64,000 nucleotides of DNA, taken from NCBI GenBank assembly GCA_017561145.1, contig JAFZDO010000041.1, positions 1 to 64,000 on the forward strand, read 5' to 3'. Within the stretch, counting starts at the first letter, position 1; every line of letters begins with the position of its first letter. A program made the translations under genes and the position numbers. Positions 16,771-25,544 of the stretch are shown here, piece by piece. The stretch comes from Clostridia bacterium. GTDB lineage: Bacteria > Bacillota > Clostridia > Oscillospirales > CAG-382. Below the pieces are notes generated by a model, which saw only the letters and a list, made by a program, of their open reading frames with translations, was not told the DNA's origin and made no database searches.

Positions 16771-17217
16771 TCAGCCGCTTATACCGATATTCAGCAGATT
16801 TCCGTTTATCTTTTCTTCTCCGACGACGAATGCACATTCAGTGTCGGTATAAATTCTCGTTCCGTCCTCGGTATAGAATCTGCCGAGTCGCTTATATCCC
16901 GAAAGCTGAATTTTAACCTCGCCTTTTTTAGCCTCGGTATGTAAGTCGGAGATGGCTTTGAACTCAACCACTTTAGCGTTCAGAGTAAAATCGTTCTTGT
17001 TGTCGGGAACGAATACGACGTTGTTATCGAGCAATGACGAAACGGCGGCGCATTCCTCCTCGCCGTTAACGAAAACAGTGATCTCAACCGTGGTGATAAC
17101 GGGCTTTGCAAAGATCTCGTTCACGGTATCACGGAAAACCAAAACCGCAACAGAGCAGAGTATAACAACGAAAATGACAATGTCGAGAATATTTATTTTA
17201 AATTTTCTTTTTTCCAT
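16771..17217 (-). CDS. DUF4330-family membrane-anchored protein
   Basis: The 148-residue protein starts with a basic stretch followed by one membrane helix (about 10-28, NILDIVIFVVILCSVAVLVF). A beta-rich extracytoplasmic domain makes up the rest. This is the DUF4330 pattern. Function is unknown in the family. It starts 3 nt after the stop of the polytopic protein upstream, with GGAGG inside that gene's tail, so the two are translated together. The pair suggests an envelope role. Confidence 0.75.
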   Translation of the reverse strand: MEKRKFKINILDIVIFVVILCSVAVLVFRDTVNEIFAKPVITTVEITVFVNGEEECAAVSSLLDNNVVFVPDNKNDFTLNAKVVEFKAISDLHTEAKKGEVKIQLSGYKRLGRFYTEDGTRIYTDTECAFVVGEEKINGNLLNIGISG

Positions 17218-17220
17218 TGC

Positions 17221-18999
17221 TTACACCTCCGTATATTCGTTGGATTCCTTAGAGCAGACACCGTATACGGCACCGCAAAGACCTAAAATAAACCACATTG
17301 CGACAAGCGAGCGCAGATCCGAAAAAGGATTAAAAAGAGACATACAAACGACCGACATTACGGCAGAAGAAGTGATCGTTCCGCCAAGTGCAACACCGAC
17401 GCTGCCGTTGCTTGTGCCTGATGCGTGAAGCGCACGCTGTAAAATAAGGATCAAAGCCGAAATAACCAGCACTACGGTCGCACCGTTGGTTATATCATAC
17501 AGTCCCGACCAGAAGTTTGAAAACGCAGAGCTTGCTTCAAGCGCAAGAGAATCGTCAAATACCGTTCTTCCGACAGAAACCGCCGCTGAAAGAGTGTAAT
17601 CCGACGTAAAAACGAGCACGGGCGGAATGATTATAGCACCGAAAAGCAGTGCACCGCAGGGTGCTTTATGCGCAAAGGCGATATAAACGAGTACCGATAC
17701 CGCGAGCAGAATGTAAAACAGACTGCTGTCGATAACAAACGCGCCCATCAACGCGCAAAATACGAAACGGTTGCGAGCCTTGTTACCGAGCGTTGCGGAC
17801 GATGCCGAAAGTGCGATCGGCAAAATGCAAACAGTCAGCATCGCAAGGATATCCGCTTGAAGAGTGTTGGCGGTAAGAGCAAGCGCGGCGTTGCGAAGAT
17901 GGTGATGAGAAATAAGGAAGGCGAAATCGCCCAATATATAGAGCACGATGCCGAGCGTGATGCCCGAGCAAAGCGCGTTGAACGCCTGAACGACGAGAAT
18001 TTTCGAGCATAAAAGGTTTTTAGCAAGGAAATACACCGCGGTGAACATCAAAACGTAATATTCGCCCGAGGAGGCGCCTTCGAAAACGGTGCTTGTGAAA
18101 TACATCACAACGAACATAAGCAAAACCACCGCATCGGCAGAGCCGAAACGGAAATTGCGCTTAAGTCTTATACATTTAAACAAATATGATAAAAACGTAA
18201 TGCAAACGATGGTTGCAACAAGCCAATCCGGAGTAAAGGAGAAGACCGAAACGGCAAGCAAAAGCCCAAATTCGGGAATATGAATTATGACCGTCGCAAC
18301 GGTAACGGATAAAAGAAGGAGCAGCACCGTTGACGGTCGGACGAATATCGTGACCAGACCGAAAAGCGAACCCAAAAGGAAACCGAAGCCTGCATGCGTT
18401 TTTGGGTTACACGATGCATAGCGGCCGAGCGACGAGTCGTTAACGCCGAGATTGCGCGATATCAGTCCGCCGATAATACGGCTCTTTCCGACTACGGTAA
18501 GAATACCCTTATCGCCGAACAAGGCAAAGAATATACCCGAAAGCGCGGTTATCGCCGCGACACAAATATCGGCAATGTCTGCATTTGTACCGATGTTAAG
18601 CGAAACGTAGCTCTTAAGCAAGAAAACCGCGGCGGCATATATGCCAAACGTAAGGAAAAAGATGCCGAGCGAACGGAACGTTGCGTTGAGAAATGCGCTT
18701 CTGAGCGAAGTAAAGAGCTTTGTGACGCGGTTATTGTTTAAAAAGGATGCCGCAATATTGCGCATAGGCATTGAAAAATTCTTTTTCATACCTATTTTCT
18801 TATACAAAGGGCCTGTCACCTTTTCGCGTGCAAACTCATCTACCGTTTCGGCGGAATTGATAAGCGGCGATGCAAAGCCGCTTTCGAACAAACGAACAAA
18901 GCGCGAGGAAAGAAAACGGGTGCACGACAAAATAAGACTCTCTTGCACGAGCCTTTTTGCAGTACCCTGTTTATAGGTCTTTTTCCTCGCTTTACTCAT
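17221..18999 (-). CDS. Polytopic membrane protein, possibly O-antigen ligase-like
   Basis: The 592-residue protein has a cytoplasmic N-terminus of about 110 residues. Roughly twelve hydrophobic segments follow, with a central cluster of closely spaced helices (FVRPSTVLLLLLSVTVATVI onward). Segment spacing and the large loop in the second half resemble Wzy/O-antigen-ligase-like proteins, but I cannot point to a diagnostic motif. It overlaps trmD by 8 nt and is followed by a DUF4330 gene. A glycan polymerase/ligase or a flippase-like role is inference only. Confidence 0.55.
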   Translation of the reverse strand: MSKARKKTYKQGTAKRLVQESLILSCTRFLSSRFVRLFESGFASPLINSAETVDEFAREKVTGPLYKKIGMKKNFSMPMRNIAASFLNNNRVTKLFTSLRSAFLNATFRSLGIFFLTFGIYAAAVFLLKSYVSLNIGTNADIADICVAAITALSGIFFALFGDKGILTVVGKSRIIGGLISRNLGVNDSSLGRYASCNPKTHAGFGFLLGSLFGLVTIFVRPSTVLLLLLSVTVATVIIHIPEFGLLLAVSVFSFTPDWLVATIVCITFLSYLFKCIRLKRNFRFGSADAVVLLMFVVMYFTSTVFEGASSGEYYVLMFTAVYFLAKNLLCSKILVVQAFNALCSGITLGIVLYILGDFAFLISHHHLRNAALALTANTLQADILAMLTVCILPIALSASSATLGNKARNRFVFCALMGAFVIDSSLFYILLAVSVLVYIAFAHKAPCGALLFGAIIIPPVLVFTSDYTLSAAVSVGRTVFDDSLALEASSAFSNFWSGLYDITNGATVVLVISALILILQRALHASGTSNGSVGVALGGTITSSAVMSVVCMSLFNPFSDLRSLVAMWFILGLCGAVYGVCSKESNEYTEV

Positions 19000-19693
19000 C
19001 TTTATTCTCCGTTAATTTAGCAATAAGGTCGGGGCGCTTCGATTCGGTACGCGCACGGCTTTGCTCTTCCTTCCAGCGGCGTTGCTTTGCATGATCGCCG
19101 TTGATAAGCACCTCGGGAACCTCGAGTCCCTCGAAAACACGCGGACGCGTGTATTGTGCATGCTCAAGAAGTCCGTTCTGCAGGCTTTCCTCGGAATAAC
19201 ATTCCGAAGAAGGAAGAACGCCGTCGATAAGACGCGAAACACAGTCGACAACGATCGCCGCAGGCAGTTCGCCGCCCGTAAGCACGTAATCGCCGACCGA
19301 AAGCTCTTCATCGACCTCAAGCTCTATTATACGCTCGTCAATACCCTCGTAGTGTCCGCAAAGCAGAATGAGATTATCGTACTTTGTAAGCTCTTCCGCC
19401 TTCTTTTGATCGAAAAGCGAGCCTTGGGGCGACATATAGATAACTCTCGTCGTACCCTCAAGACGGCTTTTTACGGCGCGGATGCAATCCACGACGGGCT
19501 GACACATCATAACCATACCGTATCCGCCGCCGTAAGGTGCATCGTCAACCTTGCGATGCTTGTCCTTGGTGTAATCGCGGATATCGGTGCAGTTGACAGA
19601 AATAACACCCTTTGCGGATGCTCTGCCTAAAATACTTGCTCCGAATATCGGTTCAAGAGAATGGGGAAAAAGCGTAAGTACTTCGAAGTTCAT
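18992..19693 (-). CDS. trmD: TrmD, tRNA (m1G37) methyltransferase
   Basis: The 233-residue protein starts at the ATG at 19693 (MNFEVLTLFP), which has AAGGAG upstream; a longer frame does not. The SPOUT trefoil knot is marked by MSPQG, LLCGHYEGIDERI and SVGDYVLTGGELPA. TrmD methylates N1 of G37 in tRNAs and prevents +1 frameshifting. It follows rimM by 16 nt, the standard order, but the usual next gene, rplS, is absent; a membrane-protein gene overlaps it by 8 nt. Confidence 0.97.
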   Translation of the reverse strand: MNFEVLTLFPHSLEPIFGASILGRASAKGVISVNCTDIRDYTKDKHRKVDDAPYGGGYGMVMMCQPVVDCIRAVKSRLEGTTRVIYMSPQGSLFDQKKAEELTKYDNLILLCGHYEGIDERIIELEVDEELSVGDYVLTGGELPAAIVVDCVSRLIDGVLPSSECYSEESLQNGLLEHAQYTRPRVFEGLEVPEVLINGDHAKQRRWKEEQSRARTESKRPDLIAKLTENKDE

Positions 19694-19709
19694 TTTTGCT
19701 CTCCTTCGC

Positions 19710-20201
19710 CTACGCTTCAAGTCCGTCGATAAGACGGATAACTATTCCCGATTGCGGATCGGCACTCACAATGAATTCCGAAACCGCGGGAATTATATAT
19801 TTCTTTTCACCTTCGACAAAATAGATATCCGACGCCATTCCCTCTTCGATGCGCTTCAGCTTGCCGATAACGTTGCCGTTGCTTTCGTCAATGACGTCAA
19901 CACCGATAAGGTCGTCGTTATAAAACACACCTTCGGGAAGAGTGATATCTTCTCGGTCGAAATATACCGTTCTGCCGGTAAGAGCGGCTGCGGAATTCCG
20001 ATCCTCATATCCGACAAAAATTACGGTAGAAACCGTTTCGCGGAAGGCTTTTACCTCCAACGGACGCTTTCCCTCGGGATCGAGGTACAAGTGCTTGACG
20101 TCCGACAAGAATTCGATGCTGTCGCACCAACATTCAAATCGAAGCTCGCCCTTGAGTCCGCGCGGAGAGTTCAGCCTTCCTGCTTCAAGAAAACGCTTCA
20201 T
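19710..20201 (-). CDS. rimM: RimM, 16S rRNA processing protein
   Basis: The 163-residue protein has the RimM N-terminal barrel (FLEAGRLNSPRGLKGELRFE) and the C-terminal PRC-barrel (DLIGVDVIDESNGNVIGKL, KKYIIPAV). RimM binds S19 and matures the 30S head domain. It starts one nucleotide into the khpA stop (TGATG) and precedes trmD. Confidence 0.95.
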   Translation of the reverse strand: MKRFLEAGRLNSPRGLKGELRFECWCDSIEFLSDVKHLYLDPEGKRPLEVKAFRETVSTVIFVGYEDRNSAAALTGRTVYFDREDITLPEGVFYNDDLIGVDVIDESNGNVIGKLKRIEEGMASDIYFVEGEKKYIIPAVSEFIVSADPQSGIVIRLIDGLEA

Positions 20202-20428
20202 CAGATAATATCAACGATAACGCGTTTGTTCTCTTTTGCGGCTGCCGCACGCATTACTGTACGAATGCTCTTTGCGATCTTGCCTTCTTTTCCGATGACT
20301 CTGCCCATATCGTGCTTCGCCACCGAAAGCTCGAGAACTACGGTGTCACCGCTAACCTTTTCGGTTACCAAAACCGAATCGGGATCCTCGACGATAGCTT
20401 TTGTGATATCGAGAAGAATCTGTTTCAT
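20201..20428 (-). CDS. khpA: KhpA, KH-domain RNA-binding protein
   Basis: The 75-residue protein is a single KH domain with the GxxG loop in RVIGKEGKIAKSIRTVM. KhpA (YlqC) binds RNA, usually with KhpB/Jag, and affects small-RNA function and cell elongation. It lies between rpsP and rimM as in most Firmicutes, with TAATG overlap to rpsP. Confidence 0.95.
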   Translation of the reverse strand: MKQILLDITKAIVEDPDSVLVTEKVSGDTVVLELSVAKHDMGRVIGKEGKIAKSIRTVMRAAAAKENKRVIVDII

Positions 20429-20673
20429 TAATCTAATACTCCGCTCTTCTTAAGAAGGTCTCTTACGGTATCGGTGGGCTGTGCGCCGTTGCTGATCCAC
20501 TTCTTTGCCTTTTCTGCGTCGATCTTAACTTCTGCAGGGTTGGTCATGGGGTTGTAGTAGCCTACTTCCTCGATGAATCTGCCATCGCGGGGATAACGGG
20601 AATCCGCAACAACGATTCTGTAGTGGGGAGCCTTCTTTGCGCCCATTCTTCTGAGTCTCATCTTAACTGCCAT
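20428..20673 (-). CDS. rpsP: Ribosomal protein bS16
   Basis: The 81-residue protein is a full bS16, with the N-terminal signature [20 protein letters not shown] followed by [20 protein letters not shown]. It binds 16S rRNA early in 30S assembly. GGAGG precedes the ATG by 9 nt. It sits between ffh and khpA. Confidence 0.99.
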   Translation of the reverse strand: MAVKMRLRRMGAKKAPHYRIVVADSRYPRDGRFIEEVGYYNPMTNPAEVKIDAEKAKKWISNGAQPTDTVRDLLKKSGVLD

Positions 20674-20708
20674 TTTGAATTTCCTCCAAAAAAATTAATA
20701 CTTATTTA

Positions 20709-22031
20709 TTAAAATGGGAATTTAAATCTTCCCTTTTTACCTTTTTTGCCCATGAATTGCTTCATCATCTGCTTTGTTTGCTCATATTGCTTGAGCAAAC
20801 GGTTGACCTCCTCTACCGAGCGTCCGCTTCCTGCCGCAATTCTGCGCTTGCGCGAGGAGTTTAAAACGTCGGGATGGTTGCGCTCGTACGGGGTCATCGA
20901 AAGAATTATCGCTTCGGTGTGTGCCAATGCCTTTTCATCGATCTTTGCATTGCTGAGCGCCGAAGGCTTAACACCCGGCATCATGCCGAGCAGCGATTCC
21001 ATCGAGCCCATATTCTTGATGCTCGCGAGCTGATCGAGAAAGTCGGTAAGCGTGAAGCTCTGCTCGCGGAACTTACGCTCCATTTCGGCAGCCTTCTTTT
21101 CATCGAGCTGCTGTTCAGCCTTTTCGATAAGGGTAAGCACGTCACCCATACCAAGTATACGCGATGCCATTCTGTCGGGGTGGAAGGGTTCGATACAATC
21201 GAGCTTTTCGCCCGTACCGATAAGCTTTATCGGCTTGCCTGTGATGTACTTGACCGAAAGCGCCGCACCGCCGCGCGTGTCGCCGTCCATCTTGGTGAGG
21301 ATGACGCCGGTAATATCCAAAAGATCGTTGAAGCTCTTTGCAACGTTGACCGCATCCTGACCTGTCATTGCATCGACAACGAGCAAGATTTCGGTAGGTT
21401 GGGCAACCTCTTTAACACGCTTGAGCTCCTGCATAAGCTCTTCATCAACGTGAAGACGGCCCGCGGTATCGATGATGACCGTATCAAAGCCGTATTTGAT
21501 CGCATGCTTGATAGCTTCCTTGGTGGTATCCGCAGGATCGTTCGTGCCGCGTTCGAAAACGGTTGCTCCGACCTGCTGACCAACTACCTGAAGCTGGGTT
21601 ATAGCGGCGGGGCGGTAGATATCGCAAGCAACGAGCAAGGGGTTCTTGCCCTGCTTTTTGAGCATCTTTGCCAACTTGCCGCAGTGAGTGGTTTTACCCG
21701 AGCCCTGAAGACCGCACATAAGAATTACCGTGGGAGGCTTGGGAGAAACGTTTATTTTTTGATTGGTGCCGCCCATAAGGGTGACCAATTCCTCGTTTAC
21801 GATTTTAACGATCTGCTGTGCGGGAAGAAGACTTTCCAGCACGTCGTTACCGACAGCACGTTCGGAAACGCGGGCAACGAATTCCTTAACGACCTTGAAG
21901 TTAACGTCAGCTTCGAGCAAGGCGAGCTTTATTTCGCGCATACCCGCCTTAACGTCGGCTTCGGTAAGCTTGCCTTTGTTGCGGAACTTCGAAAAGGCGT
22001 TTTGCATCTTATCTACAAGACTTTGAAACAT
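20709..22031 (-). CDS. ffh: Ffh, signal recognition particle protein (SRP54)
   Basis: The 440-residue protein has the N domain (1 to about 85) and the G domain with G1 GLQGSGKTT, DTAGRLHVDEELM and TKMDGDTRGGAALS. A methionine-rich M domain (about 300-440) ends GKKGKKGRFKFPF. It binds signal sequences and 4.5S RNA and delivers ribosomes to FtsY, whose gene lies at 40796-41713. It follows ylxM with a TAATG overlap. Confidence 0.98.
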   Translation of the reverse strand: MFQSLVDKMQNAFSKFRNKGKLTEADVKAGMREIKLALLEADVNFKVVKEFVARVSERAVGNDVLESLLPAQQIVKIVNEELVTLMGGTNQKINVSPKPPTVILMCGLQGSGKTTHCGKLAKMLKKQGKNPLLVACDIYRPAAITQLQVVGQQVGATVFERGTNDPADTTKEAIKHAIKYGFDTVIIDTAGRLHVDEELMQELKRVKEVAQPTEILLVVDAMTGQDAVNVAKSFNDLLDITGVILTKMDGDTRGGAALSVKYITGKPIKLIGTGEKLDCIEPFHPDRMASRILGMGDVLTLIEKAEQQLDEKKAAEMERKFREQSFTLTDFLDQLASIKNMGSMESLLGMMPGVKPSALSNAKIDEKALAHTEAIILSMTPYERNHPDVLNSSRKRRIAAGSGRSVEEVNRLLKQYEQTKQMMKQFMGKKGKKGRFKFPF

Positions 22032-22348
22032 TACAGCTCTCCTATTATAGATTCGGCAAGACGGTGAATTTCATCCACGTCATCGCTTGTGCTTATTTTA
22101 GTTGCGAGTTGCGAAATGCATTCCGACTTGGCGCAAAAGCCAAGCGAGGATTCAAGCGAATTGAGCGTTTCGATCGCATGCTTGATAGCATCACGCACAC
22201 CCTGACGGGTTATGCCGCAATTTTCGCTTATTTCGGCAAGCGAAAGATCCTCGTTGTAATAAAGGTCTACAACGTCCCTCTGCCTTTCGGAAAGCACCTT
22301 GCCGTAGATATCTATAAGACGGCAGATATACGTGCGGTCCTGATTCAC
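22031..22348 (-). CDS. ylxM: YlxM, SRP-associated helix-turn-helix protein
   Basis: I chose a GTG start at 22348 (105 residues). GGAGG lies 10 nt upstream, and the length then matches the YlxM family; an upstream ATG at 22414 would put the start inside the promoter hairpin. The sigma-like HTH is clear: LSERQRDVVDLYYNEDLSLA followed by EISENCGITRQGVRDAIKHA. YlxM stimulates Ffh/FtsY activity in streptococci. The gene is first in the ylxM-ffh-rpsP-khpA-rimM-trmD operon and overlaps ffh by one nucleotide. Confidence 0.92.
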   Translation of the reverse strand: MNQDRTYICRLIDIYGKVLSERQRDVVDLYYNEDLSLAEISENCGITRQGVRDAIKHAIETLNSLESSLGFCAKSECISQLATKISTSDDVDEIHRLAESIIGEL

Positions 22349-22374
22349 GGTAGAAACACCTCCAAAAAGCCAAA

Positions 22375-22403
22375 GGTCTGTAAAGCATTTTTCTTTACAG
22401 ACC
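22375..22403 (-). promoter_or_regulatory. Perfect inverted repeat at the start of the ylxM-ffh transcript
   Basis: The 11-bp perfect arms GGTCTGTAAAG / CTTTACAGACC have a 7-nt loop and begin three bases after the -10 box. They end about 12 nt before the ylxM ribosome binding site. The element could be an operator or a 5'-terminal hairpin of the mRNA. It is not a terminator, since no T-run follows. Confidence 0.7.
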
Positions 22404-22405
22404 GT

Positions 22406-22434
22406 ATTATACACGTGAAATATGGCTTTGTCAA
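22406..22434 (-). promoter_or_regulatory. Strong sigma-A promoter of the ylxM-ffh operon
   Basis: Minus-strand TTGACA (22434-22429), exactly 17 bp, TATAAT (22411-22406): a full consensus promoter. The -35 overlaps the TGA stop of the upstream clpC-type gene. Confidence 0.93.
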
Positions 22435-24680
22435 TACATATTTTGCTTTATTTTCACAGTTCCGCGGTTATTTTCTATGCAAAATGTCACATTTTTGAGC
22501 TTTTTGCACTTTTCGTCGAGCAGCAGCTCGGAAACAGCCTCCTCGGCAAGTCGATTTGCCGTTCTTGCAACCGAACGGGCGCTTTTGCTTTTCGAAATCT
22601 CGACCGCCATGTCTGCAAAATCTGCAGAAAATTCCACCTCCACGCCCATTTCGGAAAGCCTTTCGGTAAAGGAGTCGAGCCAGCGTTTTGCAACCTCGAC
22701 AAGCTCGCTTTTCCCAAGCGGAGAGAAGAATATTATTTCGTCCACTCTATCCGCAAATTCAGGCGAAAAGCTCTTTGCCGCTTCCGAGGATACCGACGAA
22801 TCGCCAAACCCGATACCCAAAGCAGAGCCTTTTGTGTTTGCCGTCATAATGACTATCGTATTGTCAAACCGAACCGTCTGACCGTTTGAATCGGTAAGGA
22901 TCCCATCATCAAGAAGCTGTAGCAAAAGCGCACGCACCGATACATCCGCTTTTTCTATCTCGTCAAACAGCAAAAGTGAATAGGGGTTTCTCCTTACCCT
23001 TTCGGTCAGGAGTCCGCCCGAATCACATCCTGCATACCCGGGAGGCGAGCCGATAAGCTTCGAAACGCTGTGCGGCTCCGAAAACTCCGACATATCAAAG
23101 CGGACGAACGAATTTTTCCCGAAAAAGACCGCATCGGCAAGCGCCTTTGCACATTCGGTCTTTCCGACTCCCGAGCCTCCGACAAAAAGAAAGGATGCGT
23201 TCGGTCTGCCGCCGTTGCGGAACCCCGACCTCGCGCGGCGCACGGCGTTGCAAAGCGAATTTATCGCGGTATCCTGACCGACGATACGGCTTTTAAGGCT
23301 CGATTCGAGATTGATAAGTCTGTTCCTTTCGGACATATTCGGGTTTGTAACGGGTATACCCGTCTTTCTTTCCACGACCGCTTCTATATCCTCAGAGAGC
23401 ACCTTTTGCCTTTTACCGCTCTTGCTTTGCATTCGTTTGTTTGCAGATGCCTCGTCGATAAGATCTATCGCCTTGTCGGGCATCATTCTGTCGGGAATAT
23501 ACCTTGCCGAAAGCTCGATCGCGCTTTTTATCGCTCCGTCGCTTATTACCACGTTATGAAATCTTTCGTATTTATCCTTTACGCCGAGCAGCATTTTTTC
23601 GCAATCGGCATTGCTCGGCTCGTCGATCCTGATCGATTGAAATCTCCGTTCGAGCGCACGGTCGTGCTCGATCGTTTCACGGTATTCCTTAAAGGTCGTT
23701 GCGCCGATAATACGGATCTCTCCGCGTGCAAGCGCGGGCTTCAGAATGTTTGAAGCGTCAATAGCGCCCTCGGCACCGCCCGCCCCGACGATCGTATGAA
23801 GCTCGTCGATAAACAATATTACGTCGCCCGCATTCTTTACCTCCTCGAGAATGTTTTTTATCTTCTCCTCAAACTCGCCACGGTATTTCGTCCCTGCCAC
23901 TATCGATGATATCTCGATGCTCATTATCCGCTTATCCTTCAATCCGTCGGGAACCTCACCTTTTGCAATGCGCGCGGCGACCGATTCAACTACTGCGGTT
24001 TTTCCTACCCCTGCTTCACCCACGAGGCAGGGATTGTTTTTAGAGCGCCTTAACAAGATCGAAATGATCCGTTCCTCCTCGGCTTTTCTGGCGATAACCG
24101 GATCGACGTTTCCCCTTTTCGCTTTCTCGGTAAGATCGGTTGAGTTTACATCCAAAAGCGGAGTGGGCTTTTTCTTTTTCACCTTAAACGATTCCGCAAC
24201 CGAAACGTCTTCCTCGTTCGGCGTATAAATATTATCCGCGTAAAAGTCCTCCATAAGCCCGAGCAGCTCGTTAACGTCCACCCGATTCTCACGAAGCAAG
24301 CGTGTTGCAACACATTCCTCACGAAGCAACGCAATAAAAAGATGCTCTATACACACGCTCGTAACAGCGCTTGCGTTTGCGGCAAGCGAGGCTCGCAGTA
24401 TTATTCTGCGGCACACGGGCGTCATATCGTCGCTCGAAAGCACGGTCTTGCATCCCATTCCGACAATGCCTATTATCCGTTTTTTGGTTTCGTCATATTC
24501 AACGCCCCGCGCATTAAGCATTCTGCATGGCATAGTTTCGGTTTCGCGCAGTAATCCCAAAAGCATATGCTCGCTTCCGACGTAGGAATGTCCGAGCTCC
24601 TTTGCGGCGAGCAATGCGGCTGTTATCACGCGCTTGACCTCCTCGGAAAAACGTTTTGTAAGTTCACCCACTGAAAACAT
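22431..24680 (-). CDS. clpC: ClpC-family AAA+ protease ATPase lacking the M-domain
   Basis: From the ATG at 24680 the protein has 749 residues. It has an N-terminal Clp repeat domain (about 1-145), NBD1 with Walker [10 protein letters not shown] and Walker B ILFIDELH, and NBD2 with GGSGVGKTE and [12 protein letters not shown] ClpP-docking IGF tripeptide is present in ALGIGFGD. Between NBD1 and NBD2 only a short basic linker remains ([12 protein letters not shown]) where ClpC has its coiled-coil M-domain, so the layout is ClpA-like. The start is ambiguous: GGAGG is only 2 nt from the ATG; TTG (24689) and GTG (24671) are alternatives. No mcsA, mcsB or ctsR is adjacent and no CtsR box is seen. 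It should unfold substrates for ClpP. Confidence 0.9.
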   Translation of the reverse strand: MFSVGELTKRFSEEVKRVITAALLAAKELGHSYVGSEHMLLGLLRETETMPCRMLNARGVEYDETKKRIIGIVGMGCKTVLSSDDMTPVCRRIILRASLAANASAVTSVCIEHLFIALLREECVATRLLRENRVDVNELLGLMEDFYADNIYTPNEEDVSVAESFKVKKKKPTPLLDVNSTDLTEKAKRGNVDPVIARKAEEERIISILLRRSKNNPCLVGEAGVGKTAVVESVAARIAKGEVPDGLKDKRIMSIEISSIVAGTKYRGEFEEKIKNILEEVKNAGDVILFIDELHTIVGAGGAEGAIDASNILKPALARGEIRIIGATTFKEYRETIEHDRALERRFQSIRIDEPSNADCEKMLLGVKDKYERFHNVVISDGAIKSAIELSARYIPDRMMPDKAIDLIDEASANKRMQSKSGKRQKVLSEDIEAVVERKTGIPVTNPNMSERNRLINLESSLKSRIVGQDTAINSLCNAVRRARSGFRNGGRPNASFLFVGGSGVGKTECAKALADAVFFGKNSFVRFDMSEFSEPHSVSKLIGSPPGYAGCDSGGLLTERVRRNPYSLLLFDEIEKADVSVRALLLQLLDDGILTDSNGQTVRFDNTIVIMTANTKGSALGIGFGDSSVSSEAAKSFSPEFADRVDEIIFFSPLGKSELVEVAKRWLDSFTERLSEMGVEVEFSADFADMAVEISKSKSARSVARTANRLAEEAVSELLLDEKCKKLKNVTFCIENNRGTVKIKQNMY

Positions 24681-24767
24681 ATCCTCCAAACGTTGTAACT
24701 GATATAGAATATGTAAAAAAATATAAAAAGGTTATGCTTCCCTCTTCCATTTTTCCTTAGCTTATGT

Positions 24768-24773
24768 TATAAT
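24768..24773 (+). promoter_or_regulatory. -10 box upstream of 24798
   Basis: A perfect TATAAT lies 25 bp upstream of the start codon. The sequence 17 bp above it (TTCCAT) is a weak -35, so the promoter is tentative. Confidence 0.45.
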
Positions 24774-24797
24774 AAATTCAAGGAAGGGGGTAATTGC

Positions 24798-25496
24798 ATG
24801 AACGGCGATCAGACACACGAAAACCAACCGATCCAACAATCGGCAAATGCACAAAGCGGAAACAGAAAGATCGTAAAAAAAGCCGTCAAGAAGCGGAGAA
24901 GCAGATTCGATTTTACAAAGCTTCTCGCGGTCTTTATTGTATTCTTGGCATTTTATCTTGCGATTACTCTTTTTATTGCAGGTTCTATTTATTATTCCTT
25001 TACTACTACCGCAAAAAACACCGAAATTTATTCGCTTAACGTGATTTATGACGAAACCGTCGTTTATAAAGCAAGCGCAAGCACTGTCAACAACGAATAC
25101 GGTCTTTACGTCCCCTTCGATTCGCTTTCCGATATCGCAAATATCGGTCTTGCGGGCGATGGTGACGACGTTACTATCTTCCTTATCGGAAGCGACAACC
25201 GCATACAGTGCACGAAGAATTCCTCGCTCATCATTATCAACGACAACCCCGTACGTATTTCGACGCCCATTCTTTATGAAAACGGCAATTATCTTATCCC
25301 CGTTTTGCTTATCGAAAACTATATCAACGGCATCGAGGTTGTTTATGACGACGAAGAAATGATCTGCAAGGTCATCAACGACGTCGGCAAATCGGATATA
25401 GAGCTTACCCTTCACCTTCCCGAGGCTATGAAAAAAGCCGATTTCCCCGATTCCTATAAGGAATATATTTACGAAACGGGTAACCCTAACGAGTAA
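24798..25496 (+). CDS. Membrane protein with copper-amine-oxidase N-terminal-like (stalk) domain
   Basis: The 232-residue protein has a Gln/Asn-rich then basic cytoplasmic head (about 1-38), one membrane helix (about 43-68), and an extracellular domain. The part from about 100 to 205 follows the repeat pattern of the copper-amine-oxidase N-domain: VPFDSLSDIANIGL, RIQCTKNSSLIIINDNPVRI, and NYLIPVLLIENYI. In Firmicutes this domain is a common surface module unrelated to amine oxidation and often linked to wall binding. It is a single gene, with GGAAGGGGG before the ATG, and ends at a bidirectional terminator. Confidence 0.7.
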   Translation: MNGDQTHENQPIQQSANAQSGNRKIVKKAVKKRRSRFDFTKLLAVFIVFLAFYLAITLFIAGSIYYSFTTTAKNTEIYSLNVIYDETVVYKASASTVNNEYGLYVPFDSLSDIANIGLAGDGDDVTIFLIGSDNRIQCTKNSSLIIINDNPVRISTPILYENGNYLIPVLLIENYINGIEVVYDDEEMICKVINDVGKSDIELTLHLPEAMKKADFPDSYKEYIYETGNPNE

Positions 25497-25501
25497 TATA
25501 A

Positions 25502-25533
25502 AAACCGCAGACTGAGAAAGTCTGCGGTTTTTT
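25502..25533. terminator. Bidirectional intrinsic terminator
   Basis: The stem AAACCGCAGACT / AGTCTGCGGTTT closes a four-base loop and has T-runs on both sides. It separates 24798-25496 (+) from hpf (-). Confidence 0.93.
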
Positions 25534-25544
25534 GTTTGTTTGAG

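Noticed and set aside
24681..24797. CtsR or HrcA operator upstream of the clpC-type gene
   Set aside because: I found no GGTCAAA direct repeats and no CIRCE palindrome in the 117 bp.
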